Positions 16,340-28,988 of a stretch of DNA of 64,000 nt are shown in pieces. This DNA comes from Daphnia carinata (lineage: Eukaryota; Arthropoda; Branchiopoda; Diplostraca; Daphniidae). Position 1 is the first letter of the stretch; each line of letters begins with the position of its first letter. The notes beneath the pieces were generated by a model. That model ran no database searches and was not told the DNA's origin. It saw nothing but the letters and a program-made list of their open reading frames with translations. Made by a program: the position numbers and the translations under genes. The DNA is taken from assembly GCF_022539665.2 (NCBI RefSeq), contig NC_081338.1, forward strand, positions 3,409,679 through 3,473,678. Reading direction: 5' to 3'.

Positions 16340-18888
16340 ATGTGGAAGCGCGTCATGAAAAATCCTCATAAGGTGTTGCCTCAAGTAAGTCAATACGCAG
16401 TTACATGTATTCTAATAAGATTATCTGATTTCTGTACGAAACTCTGTGTCTACTGTGAAATAAAACCGACATTTCTTTAGCATTTTCCAACATTCCAACA
16501 GTGAAATAACATGTGAACTTATTTAATTTTTACACCCCCACAGTTTTTTAGTTGATCTTCTTCAGCACGGACCTGTAATGACCTTCGTATTTCTGTTAGC
16601 CTGAATGTGCAAATGATGGCTCTGTACATCCCGTCTACCCGAGTAATTTCGTTGAATTGGCCGATCAATAGCGTATCCAACTGTCTCCTGTGGCATTCGG
16701 TATGGCATGCATTCGGAATATCATTTTTCCGTAACTGAGAACGTTGCTGCCGATCGAGTCTCATTGGAGTTTATAGTGTTGGATATCAAATTGAACTCTC
16801 AAACAAAATGCCCTGAAACCTTGGGCTTTTGTGGAATACATTATAAACGTTGACCTATCCTGTAGTTCGACCTCTTCATCCGTTTGATAGCAAAAGAAGT
16901 TACCTACTGGCTGATTGCCCCCGCTGTTTCATGTGAAGACTTCTCATCTCTTAATAATGGTTTCTTAAATCTCTTTAGCTTCTTGCGGCGGGTATTGGTT
17001 CTTGGGGATTCTTCTGCACTGGAGCTGTCCGCGGATGGAGTAAGTTAAAAATTTGTATGGTATTTTTACAAATGAAAGCATAAACCCAACTTCTCTTAGG
17101 TTCACCCGGAATCCCTTCCCTCAATGCGACAAAGACTTTTGAGATGGATGCAACAGAAATGGCATGGATAGGTAAGGAATACCACCATATTTCATGTACA
17201 TCTGGAGAATAAAAAAAAATTTACATTCTCGTTTCACAGCTGCTATGCCACCGTTATGTGCTCTTGCTGGTGCTTTACTCATTGGCTATCCAATGCAACG
17301 ATACGGCCGGCGGACAGCGTTGATTGGATTGAGCTTTCCTTTCTTTTTAGGATTTCTTCTGATGGGTTTCACTAATCTCGCCCAACACAAAGCTATTCTC
17401 TTCGTTGGCCGTCTAATGTCTGGACTAATGAACGGAGCTGCTACTCCCGCATCACAGATTTACGTACGTAGCTGTATAACTTGAACAAATCAATAGAAAA
17501 TTTGCACCGCTTGGTTATCAATTTAGATCAGCGAATGTTCATCACCGCGCATCCGTGGAATATTAAGTTCATTTACGGCCAGTGCTTTGGCGTTAGGCAT
17601 TTTAGTGGCATACATAATCGGTGCCTTCGTCGATTGGTGGGTCCTGGCGTTCGTATTGAGTATATTCCCGTTGATGCTTCTTACCGGTATGGTTTTCATG
17701 CCTGAAACTCCTATCTGGCTTATATCCCACAACCGAGAGGATGACGCAAGAAAAGCTCTGCAACGTCTACGTGGAAAGTGAGTTTAAACGATACCACTTG
17801 AAATGAGATGCTTTTATTTGATATCTTCGTATAGGCGGACGAATATTGAAGCAGAATTCCAAAGGCTAAAGGAGAACCAAGCGAAAAACAGCCAACAACC
17901 ACAAATCCAGCCGAAAGAATTATTGAAAGGATCTGTTTTGAAACCGTTGGGTATTTCTATGGGAATCATGTTCTTCCAGCAATTTACTGGCATCAACGCC
18001 ATGATCTTCTACACTGTCAGCATCTTCAAGTCAGCTGGAACCACAATCGATGGACGTTATGCTACTATCATTATTGGTTTCGTCCAGCTCATCGCTACAG
18101 CCGCATCAGGATTTTTGGTAACACAATGAGTGGATATCAATGTCATAGTATTATCACAATCCAATCGATTTAAATTGTAGGTGGATCGCTTTGGACGTCG
18201 CTTGCTTATACTCTCATCCGCGACGATAGTCTCTTGTTCATTAGCGGCCATGGGCACTTTCTTCTACATGCAAGCCCAATGGGGAGTCGCTCTAGCTACA
18301 GAAAAACTTGGTTGGTTACCTTTGCTGTCGCTCATTGTTTTCTTCATCGCTTATTCCGGAGGGTACTCCAATGTTCCATTCATCCTCATGGGTGAGATGT
18401 TTCCGGCTCGTTATCGTTCCATTCTTGGACCGCTCAGCTCTTCGTTCAACCTGTGCTGTGCGTTTACCGTCGTACGGAGTTTCCCTCTGATGCAAATTGC
18501 AATGGAAAAGTACGGAGCTTTTTGGTTCTTCATGTGCTGCACGCTATTGGGAATCGTCTTCGTCTTTTTCCTTCTGCCTGAAACCAAAGGTAAAACGCTG
18601 GAGGACATTGAGAAACTCTTCTCTGTCAAATACAATGCCGATGGCACGTTGAAAATCAGTGAAATGCAGCCGGACAACTATTCAAATGGAAAAACGGCAT
18701 CTATAGCTTCTTCTGGTATTACAATGGACGATCCAAGTCGCGCTTCTTTCCATAAGCAGAAAGGCAATCCGGATGGCAAAATTGCGATAGAAAATGGAAA
18801 TGGTTTTCATCCAGTGGCCTTAAATCCAATTGCCGATTCGGAGGATGAAGACGAAGATGACGGTTCACTCGTTCCAGCACCCATTTAG
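16340..18888 (+). CDS. Facilitated trehalose/sugar transporter, Tret1-like, copy 2
   Basis: Seven exons: 16340-16384, 16979-17039, 17100-17171, 17240-17463, 17527-17777, 17835-18117, 18181-18888. They again encode 547 residues. Exon lengths match copy 1 except exon 6 (3 nt shorter) and exon 7 (3 nt longer), and every intron phase is the same. The signatures are [27 protein letters not shown] and [12 protein letters not shown]. The first exon in both copies encodes M[14 protein letters not shown]. The main differences are in the central loop and the acidic C-terminal tail. Tandem duplication of a whole gene with its promoter explains the pair. Function as for copy 1; substrate unknown. Confidence 0.94.
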
Positions 18889-20188
18889 AGCATCGGCTGT
18901 CCTGTGCCTTAACAGATACACTTACGAAGGCTTACGGAAATTCTTAGTGGCATGGCAATTTTATTTCCTGACAAAAACGGAATAGTCGATGCGGTAAATC
19001 AGTTTAATAATTTAATAGCTCATGACTCAAAGATTTTATATTTACCCGTGTTCTTAGAAATGAACTGTGCAAAGCTGCATGTAATGATGGTTTGTTTTTA
19101 CGAATTTCACTTTGTGTAATTGTAAATTTTGTTTTTTGTCTGGAAAGAAACTCGGAAAATGAAGATGGATTATTTTGATTCTTGATAATTAGACGAGCGC
19201 CATAATAGGACACAGAAATGGCAAATAAGCGACATGGTTTTGAAAAATTTAGTTTTTGATTTAATCACATAGGGAACGAGTTCAAATTAACAGGGGACTC
19301 AAATCATTACAGTTTTGGCTGATAAAAAGGTGGTCGCAAACGCTCTGATAAAACTAGATAGGCGTACTTTGAATTTGTTGCCTGATCGCAAGAGTGATCT
19401 GCAAATTGAATTGTAAGGATAATATGTTGTGCTATTTTCACGTTATGCTACCTACGACGAAAAGACATGCAATACGCGGATGTTCTCCAAATGCTTGTAT
19501 TTAATGTATAAACGGGACAAGGGGTGATTCACTAACGCAGTGAGCTACGCCCAAAGTACTAGTATTTTAGACAGACATGGATAGATAACCGATCACCGTC
19601 TGTTTTCAATAACAAATGCGTATAGAATATTGACCCTAATAATGATCACTAAGCAGTTGGCAATATAAACGTGGGACTATGCCATTTGGCCTCTATTTGT
19701 TCTTTTTTCTTGTTAACGAACTCTGTGAATCTGTTGGATTAGGTGTTCCAATAGGATGCAATGCTCAATTGTTCCTAAACCGTTTACACTAACACATGCG
19801 TCACAGGTTATCCGATACATAAAAATGAGCTGATGAATGTCTACTATTGGCTTAATAGTTTCGACCTGTAAACAAAAAAAACCGCAGCTTATGAACACGA
19901 CGTCTGAATAGGTGTATGCTCAACCTCAATCACCATTGCGTGGACGCAGTTTCCACTGCATTACGTCAACAAGTTTCATCTGTATATATACTGACCAGTT
20001 TCAATACAGAAATGTGAGTTATCATCCCACTGAGGTCCTGATAGTCATTATTTTTCAGCTTGCTGAGGTAAACTAATAATGAAACGTAACACTGTGTTGT
20101 TTTCCTCTTTTAAATTTCATAGGATATAGATTACAATTTTCTTGTTACTGTTACCATAAGTTTATGAATCAATTTTCTATATTATCAG
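18889..20188. other. Intergenic: sugar transporter to cysteine protease
   Basis: No gene was seen. The right end holds the TATA box and a non-coding first exon of the protease gene. Confidence 0.5.
19983..20188 (+). promoter_or_regulatory. TATA box, 5' UTR exon and 5' UTR intron of protease A
   Basis: TATATATA at 19983-19990 is followed by CCAGTTTCA, a short leader, and a donor at 20068 (CTGAG|GTAAAC). The acceptor TTATCAG ends at 20188, one base before the ATG. The leader resembles that of protease B (22914 onward), including CCAGTTTCA and CAGGTCC-like blocks. Confidence 0.65.
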
Positions 20189-20189
20189 A

Positions 20190-22072
20190 ATGGTTAAGTT
20201 TTGCTTCGTCGCATTAGCTTTGTTAGTGGCGTGTTGTGTCATTCAAGGAGCATCATCCTACGAGGATGACGTGGAAGCTGCCTGGGAAACGTATCAGGTA
20301 ACTTTCCTTCAAATATGGACTAGGCTAATCCCTGTAAGAGCGTTTGATTTGAAAACGGAATGCATTGACTCGATTTTAAGGCTCATCATCCGCATAAGGC
20401 AGATGCATCCCCTCAAGAAATTGCGAAGCGTAAAGGCAACTTTGCTAAAGCTCACGACATGATCATGAAACACAACAAAAACAAGGACGCCACTTTCCAG
20501 ATGGAACATAACAAATTCTCCGCGATGGTAGATACACCCTGCAGTTAACAGGGGCCACTTTTTTCATTAAAGTCACCCTATAATTATTACAAGAACAGGC
20601 ATCCATCTAGATGCAAATGACCTTTTTTTAAAAATATAAAACGTTATTCCGTTCCATAGGACGATGACGAGAAAAAGCAGTACAATGGAGCACGTCCTCC
20701 ACCGCATCATGAAGGTTCGAGGTTGCTAAATATTGACGATCTAGCTACGAGGCAACTACCCTCCAGCGTGAGTTTGCCTTTGTTTGTTATTTAAATATGA
20801 TTCTTGAAAAAGACTGGAATCTTAGCTAATCAATACAGACATTTCATCACGTTGTATAACATAACAACATTGTTCAATTAACCTTGTTTTTTTTTTAAAT
20901 AGCTGGACTACCGTACCGATACATGCTTGGCGGTAGTTAAAAACCAAGGATCAGTAAGCAAATTTATTTTCATTATCTTTAAACAGAAAAATTTGATATT
21001 ACAGAGGCCAGTCTACTAAATAAGAAGTTGTAATCCTTAATCGTATCCAGTGTGGAAGCTGCTGGGCTTTCACTGCTATTGCGCCGCTAGAATTCGCAAA
21101 TTGCAAAAAGACCGGTACACCTGTGGTTTTGAGGTGAGTGCGATATAAATCTTAAGAATCCATTTGGCAATAAGCTGCGCGTTATGCAAAGAACGAGGCT
21201 AATGTATACCGTAAGGGCTTATCATGTTTCATGTCCTCATATTAAGGTTGAGAAGTATAGCCTGTTGCGTTTAGTACATGCCAGCATTTTTCAATAAGGC
21301 TTCAGGTAACTAGTAAGCCTACATTACGCTCGAAATATAGAGAAATCACGAGCTTTCATTAAAGACAACCATACCTGATTCTTTGTTAACATATATGATT
21401 ATTCCAGCGAACAACAGTTGGTGGATTGTGATCCTTATGACAGCGGCTGCAATGGTGGATGGTACACAAATGCTTGGTATTACATACAGAATGGAAGTGC
21501 GAAACAGTCACTCTACACTTACACCGCTACCGTAAGTAACCGATTGCATACTTATAGGTTTCGCCGTTTTTGGAAAGATGTGTTTAACATGTTATTTGTC
21601 CATCCTTGCAAAAGAAAAACACGTGCAAGTATACGTCTGCCATGCTAGGAGCCACAGTTTCATCGTACGGTTACGTCACGTCTAATAGTTCCGCGTCTAT
21701 GCAATCAGCTCTGCAGAAGTACGGTCCTCTTGCAGTGGCCATCACCGTCGTCAATTCTTTCAATTTATATAAGTATATCTAATGATTCTTAATCGACGAG
21801 AACCCTATGCAACAAAGAGTTATTGCTATTAACGCAACGTCCTTCTTGTCCAATATAGGAGTGGAGTGTACACCGATCCGGCATGCGACAATTTGGGTGT
21901 GAATCACGGTGTAGTCGTTGTCGGCTGGGGCACTCTCAACGGAATCGGCTATTGGATCGTTCGTAACTCGTGGGGAGCCAGCTGGGGAAGCAGTGGGTAC
22001 ATTCTTATACAACGTGGTGTCAACAAATGCGGCATCGAGCTTTACCCTGCCGCCATTGTATCCGTTCTTTAA
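20190..22072 (+). CDS. Papain-family (C1A, cathepsin L-like) cysteine protease A
   Basis: Eight coding exons: 20190-20297, 20381-20527, 20660-20767, 20903-20953, 21051-21133, 21408-21531, 21615-21772, 21859-22072. They encode 330 residues. A signal peptide (about 1-22) precedes an I29-type propeptide (NFAKAHDM...HNKFSAM). The mature enzyme has oxyanion Gln and catalytic Cys in NQGSCGSCWAF (Cys about 142), the SGCNGGW loop, catalytic His in NHGVVVVGWG (about 276) and Asn in RNSWG (about 296). By family knowledge it is a secreted or lysosomal endopeptidase, possibly digestive. The ATG lies one base after a 5' UTR intron, as in the neighbour at 23135. AATAAA at 22236 may be its poly(A) signal. 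Confidence 0.93.
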
Positions 22073-23134
22073 AAGCAAGGCTCTTCAACTCCTATTAAGG
22101 GCTTTAAAAGTATAAAAACCAGTTCGCAGCCCCACTTTTATTGATGGTCTCTGTAGTTTGCCTTTTTTCGGGTTTGTAACTCTTGGCCGAAGTAAAGCTG
22201 TTATGTAGCCCGCTTACTTGGGCCTAATATGTTATAATAAAAATTGAATAGAGCAAAAACTGCATTGATTTTCTTTTTCGATTGATTGATTTTAAGCTAT
22301 TTCCTATGCTAAAGAAGCACATGTCGCAGAACGGTTGTTATTGCGTAGTGCAGTGCTAACCGTGTTCTTATACTGACTGTAGAAAAAAAAATACTGAGAA
22401 TAGTGCAAGCATATTTGCGTGAAAAGCTGTTTTAGATTATTGTTTGCTTCGCGTGCTAATCGCTTCATGTTTGCATAGCAGATGCGAAAACGATGCGCTG
22501 CTGACGAAATTAGCCACCACAAAACTGTATGGGATTCCTATAGTAACTTATCAAGATTGCCTTCAAAACTCGTTTTATTTTGTTTTTACTTTTAATTTTC
22601 TATATTTTCAACGAGCTATGTGGTTTGATAGAAAAGGTGTTTCAACAGGATGCAGCTGGATATAGATCCGGCTCTGCTTTACCTAGCAGAGTTTGTGCAA
22701 TGTGCGTCAACGGCTTTCGAATACATCAGAATGGCACCGTCAACGGGTACTGTTTTGGCTCATAACTTCTGTGCACGAAAGCGATTAGCATCTCGTAAAC
22801 ACCATCTGGGTCGTTTGGATATACTGAATTTAAATGCGTCATACGTCGACTCTGCCACTGCTTGACTAGGTACATGGAAATAAATAAAATGCGTTTTGTG
22901 TCAGAATTTCACCTATATAAAGTGACCAGTTTCAGCATTGAGAGACAAATTTTTGTCACATTCAGGTCCCTGATTGTCACTCCTATTTAAGCTTTCCACG
23001 TAAGTATAGGTGACTTACAAAAACAATTTCACTAATGTTCTTGTAACTATCTATTTGACATGTGAACGTTTTGTAGCTTATTGGCAAAATTGCAAGAATT
23101 TCATGATACAACTTGTTGCTTTTCTTTTATCAGA
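22073..23134. other. Intergenic: protease A to protease B
   Basis: The 3' UTR of protease A lies here, with AATAAA at 22236-22241. No further gene was recognised. The right end holds the protease B promoter. Confidence 0.5.
22914..23133 (+). promoter_or_regulatory. TATA box, 5' UTR exon and 5' UTR intron of protease B
   Basis: TATATAAAG at 22914-22922 precedes a leader containing GACAAATTTTTGTCACATTC. A donor is at 23000 (CCAC|GTAAGT) and the acceptor ends at 23133, one base before the ATG. The same block recurs, gene-less, at 24843 onward. Confidence 0.75.
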
Positions 23135-24544
23135 ATGGCCAAGTTTTGCTTCGTTCCACTAGCTTTGCTGATGGCTTGCTACGCTGTTCAAGTTTATGGA
23201 GCTCCTCCCGACGAGCTCACTGTTGCCTGGGAAAACTTTTTGGTAAGAAACCTATAGAGAATCAGTTATTATTCTTAAAAAGAAGAAAGATTTATCCGTA
23301 AATTGTATTGCTTGATTTCAAGGCGCATCATCCAATCAAGGGGGCATCTCCTCAAGAGCTCGCGAAGCGTAAAGGCAACTTTGCGAAAGCTCACGCCATG
23401 ATCGAGAAACACAACAAGAACAAGAACGCTACCTTCCACATGGCACACAACAAATTCTCCATCATGGTAAGTACAGACTGGATGGCAATCAACGGTGACC
23501 GACGTATTCATTCTATCGATCCCGTAACTCTCTGACAATAAAGAGGCTTCCACCTCGGTTTCAAGACTTGTATTTGAAAGCGTGTATAATTCCGTATTCT
23601 TTATTCCACCATTACATAGGACGACCACGAGAAAAAGAAGTACACTGGTGTGCATCTTCCATCGCATCCAAAAGATGTGAAGTACTTTGATGCCAATGAA
23701 TCCGCAGTATCGACGCGCCAGCTGCCCCGTTCCGAATCTACTTGCTTACCTTCATGTTACGTAATGCCAAAAAGTAAGACGCAATTAACATTTGCCAACA
23801 CTTTTGAAGGCTTCATGCAACTACGTGGTGCTTGAATGCAGAAAGCGATCATTTTCATTAGTTAATTCTCAACATTAACATAATTTCTTTAGCGAGCAGC
23901 AATTGGTGGATTGCACCTATTCCCGTTCAGGTTGTTCTGGTGGATGGTACACGACCGCTTGGGATTACCTAATGAATGGATCTGCGGAAGAATCACTCTA
24001 CCCTTACACTGCTGAGGTATTAGTTTGCACGTTGATAGGTTTCGTCGTTTTTCTTTTAGTATTCAATTATTACTATTATTTTTTAGGGTGAAACTTGCAA
24101 ATACGATGATTCGATGAAGACAGCCGTAGTTTCTTCATACGAGTATGTCCGCCCAAATAGCCCCTACGCCATGAGAACAGCTCTGATGAACTATGGGCCT
24201 CTTGCAGTTGCCGTTGCCATCGTCGACTCTTTCTTCCAATACGAGTATCCTAGCTATAATTTAGATGAGAACTATACGCCACAAATAAATGCGGCTATTA
24301 AGGCAACTTATTTTTCTTCCATTACAGGAGTGGCGTGTACAACGATCCGGCATGTGATCCCGCCTTGCCTTTGAGTCACGGTCTAGTCATCGTCGGCTGG
24401 GGCACCTACAATGGAATCCCTTTCTGGGTCTGTCGCAATTCTTGGGGAAGCGGCTGGGGAAGAGGTGGCTACATTCAAATTGAGCGTGGTGTCAACCGAT
24501 GCGACATCGAGGCCCATGCTGCTGTTATAACTGGCATCGTTTGA
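23135..24544 (+). pseudogene. Papain-family protease B, catalytic-cysteine exon missing
   Basis: Exons matching protease A are intact at 23135-23242 (signal peptide), 23323-23466 (propeptide), 23620 to about 23740, 23893-24016, 24087-24244 and 24328-24544. The segment that should encode LDYR...NQGSCGSCWAF...CKK is absent. After RQLPRS the frame reads ESTCLPSCY and then runs to a stop at 23833. The strong donors in this gap (at 23752 and 23766) leave the wrong phase for the acceptor at 23892, so no splice seen here restores frame. The His and Asn regions (SHGLVIVGWG, RNSWGSGWG) are well kept. It is either a young pseudogene or a transcribed protein of the propeptide only. Confidence 0.8.
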
Positions 24545-25588
24545 AACTAAGGCTGTTCCGAGCCACCTGATGATCGATGCGAGTACGAAAGCCAGTCAGA
24601 ATTCCTTTTAATCCATCCTTTTTTATTCTTCCATGGCAGTTGGTTTTTGTGGATGGGTTTGCATTCGTTAGTCTAAGTAAAGCTTCGTTGTAACCCGGCT
24701 ATTTTGGGATTTAATACATTATATTCAGAGTATTCATCAAAATGTCTGTGGTCGCATCATGATAATATTAATTGAAGTAGACTGCACTAACTCAACTGAC
24801 TGCAGTTCAAAATTTGTTCATAATTTAGCCACTGCGCTGTGCCACAGAATTTCGCCTACACAAGCGACTAGTTTCAGCATTAAGAGACAAATTTTTGTCA
24901 CATTCAGGTTCTTGATTGTCGCTACTGTTTATCTTTCCAGGTACGTATAGGTGAAATTAGTCAAATAATTTCCCTAATGTTCTTTTACCTGCCTATATCT
25001 TTCATACGATAGAAGTACTTCTTATTCCTCAATTCAATTAACTAATGGGTCGTCGCTCTCGTAAGTTTGCATTTTGTTAGTACATTGGCTTCCGGCGGGT
25101 TACGGAAGACTTTTGCAACTAATTTTTTTTTTTGTTTGTGAATTGGAGCAAAACGGAGGAAAGCGAAAACGTAAGCCAAAAGTTTTTCACGCTCTATGTT
25201 TTGTGCAAAGTTCTTCAGCTCGATCACAGATGGCTTCCTAGCAGGCAGTGCAGCGCAAAGTGCACGAATGTGTTGTTGAAGAATTCTTCATAAAAAACGA
25301 AAAGAACGACGTGCTGTCTTAACTGTTATTTATTTACTTAACTATCACTAGGGAGTAATTCCAGCTGTTAAGATTGTTGCCTTCTGAGGTCAACATAACG
25401 TTAAACGAATAAGATTAGCTAATATCAGGACTGATCAAAGCTATAAACAGACAATGGCTCTGATATCACTACGCTAGTCTTCGATGTCTGTTACGTTCTT
25501 TACGATCCTGAACGTCGTCATCTATTCACAGCCTTCTACTATTTATCGTTCATCATAGTTTTGGTTATAAAGTAAAATTTTCCCAAAT
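24545..25588. other. Intergenic: protease B to UBE3A
   Basis: The stretch contains the 3' flank of protease B and the orphan duplicated promoter and leader at 24843-25010. The remainder up to the UBE3A ATG shows no gene. Confidence 0.5.
24843..25010 (+). repeat. Orphan copy of protease promoter, leader and splice donor
   Basis: About 165 bp closely matches 22900-23060, the protease B promoter and leader. Shared blocks include GTTTCAGCATT and AGAGACAAATTTTTGTCACA. The TATA box has decayed (TATATAAAG became TACACAAGC), while the donor is conserved (TTTCCAG|GTACGTATAGG at 24941). No protease coding exon follows. It marks the broken edge of a tandem duplication. Confidence 0.85.
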
Positions 25589-28500
25589 ATGGCTGAAAGT
25601 TGCCAAAATAATGTTGGAGAACTGAGGTAACTTTGACTACCACAAAACTTACATGCAATTGTTACATGCAATGACATCTTCTTTTACAGTAGCACTCCTG
25701 GCGATAGTCAATCATTGGATAAACGTGTTGTAGCTAGCCAGCTAATCAAACGTTATTATTACCAGCTGACTCAAGGCTGTGGTGATCCAAACTGTAACAA
25801 TGAAAACTGTGCCTCTAGCAAAAAAGTTCAAGCCCTTTCCCCAAACCAAGCTGCGGCTCAAGTATTTTTTTAATGACAATAATTTAAACCAGGTGTATCA
25901 TTGTTGATAATTTATCATAGGCTCTGGATTTGTTTGCCCGTAAAGGAAGGTTGTGTGTTGGCACTAACAAAAATGATTTACCAAACACACTGTTTCCTGA
26001 AATTACACCTGCCAGCAGTAGTGCCCTAACTGATCAGCAATTGCTTAAAGTATTATTTTCAGTAGTTAAACTCATGTTTCCAACAATACCACTATATGAA
26101 TGTGACGCAGGGCTTATGGGTGACTCCAGCTTCTAACGTGCCCAGCCATTCTGCCAGTGACAAATCGGTTATTTCCAGAATAACGAAATTAACAGAAACA
26201 AGTTTCAAGGAGATTATTGACAATTGCAAAGAATATGGAATTTACTCAAAGCTTGTGCATACCTTGGGCCACATCTTTGCCAATCCTGAACTATTAGGAC
26301 AAAGTTTTATTGGGCCTATTAAGGACCAATGTACATCAATTGCGGCACACGGTCAATTGAGTAAAGAACAACTGCGCTCGATGGAGGTGGACTTGGATAA
26401 AGACAGTGACAGCCAAGAAGCCGTCGCGGAAACGCGTCTCCAAGAGGTGGGCCAAGAAGTCACTGTTGACGTCTGTTCCATCCGCCAATCATTTGAAGCC
26501 TTAAGCTCAATAGAACCGCAAAACTATGAAAGCGCCTTAGTCCAAGCCCTAATTCTCCTACTTGATACCCTTGAACTCGATATGAAATACGGGAGGCAAA
26601 AGGCTGAAGTCAATTTGCTCAACGTTTTTATTATTGTCTTCGAATTACCTTGGCTCGGCTCTGGTGACTACTTTGAAAGGGTCTTGCCGAGCTTGTGTCG
26701 CGCCTGTGCTCTCTTACCTTTAACCCAACAAGCAACTCTAGTCCGATTTTGGGCCGCTCACAATGTCCCCAATCTAAGAAATCTGGTCCAAACACTTCAG
26801 CAACTTATCAGTTTTCGAGTGTTGTCGGGAGAATTCGGCCGAGATTACGCTGTCAATGATGACAGTACCATTACAGCTTGTGTAAAGGTAATATTACTCA
26901 AACCTTAGAAGGAACTTTGCCGTTTTTATTTTTAAATTTGTCTTCTAGGTGATGCGAATGTTGTATTGCGTCAACATATTTTCTTGTACTGCATCCAGCA
27001 ACAACTCAAACCATGCATCGGTTGACAGGATGGAGACTGACGACGCGTCCAAAGGGCCCATCGACGTCTTTTCCTTTGGTATGGATCCCCCTAGACTGGG
27101 CGCCAAACAAAATAAGGTAAGTTAATTGCAGTTAACATTTTATCTAAAGATTTTCTGCTAATCCATTTTGGACGAAATTAACAGACACGGAAGAATGACC
27201 CACTAATGTCAGAACTCGGAGTTAGCATCCTAGATTGTCGCAAACCTCCGGTTGCATTTGCCGATTTTTACAACGAACCCCTAAGTGACGTCGTAGAGAT
27301 GGATCGTGACTTCGCCTACTTTGCCGCTGCATCGGAAGCGCCTCCTTCTGCCTCTAACGTTGGCCTAAAGATCAGCTTCATGAACTTCCCTTTCATTTTA
27401 ACCCCAGCCGCCAAAGCCCTTGGTCTGTACTATGACAACCGTATACGAATGTATAGTGAAAGGCGTCAAAGCATTTTCAATAGCGTTATGAATGGCCAGC
27501 CTAGCAATCCGTATCTGAAGGTAGAGCATCGGAGTCCTAAGTTTTTCATTGAAAAACTCGTGTTCTTATTCGTGCCCGTGCTTTTTTTGTTGCATTAGCT
27601 AAAAATCCGACGTGATCATGTTATTGACGACGCCCTTATTGGATTGGAAATGGTTAGTTTCGACGATAATTAATTCTACCGAGGGTGTTACATAATTGGC
27701 AAACCTGTCATTATAGATCACCATGGAAAATCCATCAGACCTGAAGAAGCAATTGGTGGTTGAATTCGAAGGCGAGCAAGGCATCGATGAAGGCGGTCTC
27801 TCTAAAGAATTCTTCCAGTTGGTTATTGACCAGGTTTTCAATCCGGACTATGCAATGTTTTCATTCAACGCTGATACGCGTAACTTCTGGTTCAATCCTA
27901 CTTCGTTTGAAAGTGATGCGCAATTCACGCTGATCGGCATTATGCTCGGATTGGCTATTTATAACACGGTCATTTTGGACGTCCACTTTCCTATGGTTGT
28001 TTATCGTAAGCTTCTCGGTCGTAAAGGAACATTTGAAGACCTTCAAGAACTCGATCCATCTCTCTGGAAAGGTATCTTATTTTTTATTACCAACACGAAA
28101 ATTTACCCTAACTCTAAACAATTGTTGATTTTTGAAAAAAAAGGCCTAACAGAGCTTTTAGAATACTCGGATTCTGATATTGAGGAAACACTCATGCAGA
28201 CATTTAGCATTTCTTACAAGGATGTTTTCGGTGTTGTTTACAACCACAACCTAAAGGTGTGTTACTTTCGTCGGTCGTTGTGGACCAGGTCATTTTAATT
28301 TTTACTTTTTTTAATTTAGGAAAACGGTGCAAGTTGCAATGTCAACCTGGAGAATCGCCGTGAATTCGTCGAACTCTATGCAGATTACTTACTCAACGAA
28401 TGTGTCGGTAGGCAGTTTGCTGCCTTTCGTCGCGGTTTCGCCATGGTGACGGACGAAAGTCCGCTGGGCACACTTTTCAGGCCCGAAGAAGTCGAACAAC

Positions 28501-28988
28501 TTGTTTGCGGCAGTCAAATTTTTGATTTTGAACAACTTGAGAACGCCACCGAATACGATGGTGGCTTCGATAATAAATCAGAAACCATCCAACATTTCTG
28601 GTAACGCTACCACCAGAGCAACCATTCAACCTGTTAATATTAATTTGCTATTTTCACAACAGGTCAGTTGTCCATGAACTGAGTGTCGAAGATAAAAGGC
28701 GTTTGCTTCAATTTACTACTGGTTCTGATCGCGTACCTGTAGGTGGCTTAGGTCGATTGAAATTGATCATTGCTCGCAACGGAGCGGATTCAGATCGGTA
28801 AACAAATTGAGTATGGTAGCCTTCCATTGTAAACATGCCAATCTTTCTTTTGTGTGCAATATTACAGGCTTCCAATGGCTCACACGTGCTATAACGTGCT
28901 TCTACTACCCGAATACAACAACAAGGAGAAACTAAAAGAACGCCTGATGAAAGCAATTGATTACTCGAAAGGCTTCGGTATGCTCTAA
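25589..28988 (+). CDS. UBE3A: E3 ubiquitin-protein ligase UBE3A (E6AP-type HECT ligase)
   Basis: Twelve exons: 25589-25626, 25690-25861, 25921-26049, 26111-26887, 26949-27116, 27185-27520, 27599-27652, 27717-28071, 28144-28256, 28320-28600, 28663-28797, 28868-28988. They encode 892 residues. The N-terminus has the AZUL zinc finger ([19 protein letters not shown]...C). The C-terminal HECT domain shows [36 protein letters not shown] and [13 protein letters not shown], with the catalytic cysteine in [11 protein letters not shown] (about Cys860). It ends KGFGML, as in animal UBE3A. By family knowledge it forms a ubiquitin thioester and transfers ubiquitin to substrates in nucleus and cytosol. Intron 8 (72 nt) is a multiple of three with no in-frame stop. 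The 3' end faces the Ly6-like gene. Confidence 0.96.

Noticed and set aside
26050-26136. Apparent stop and frame change in UBE3A near 26.1 kb
   Set aside because: A 61-nt intron (26050-26110) with proper GT and AG ends explains it.
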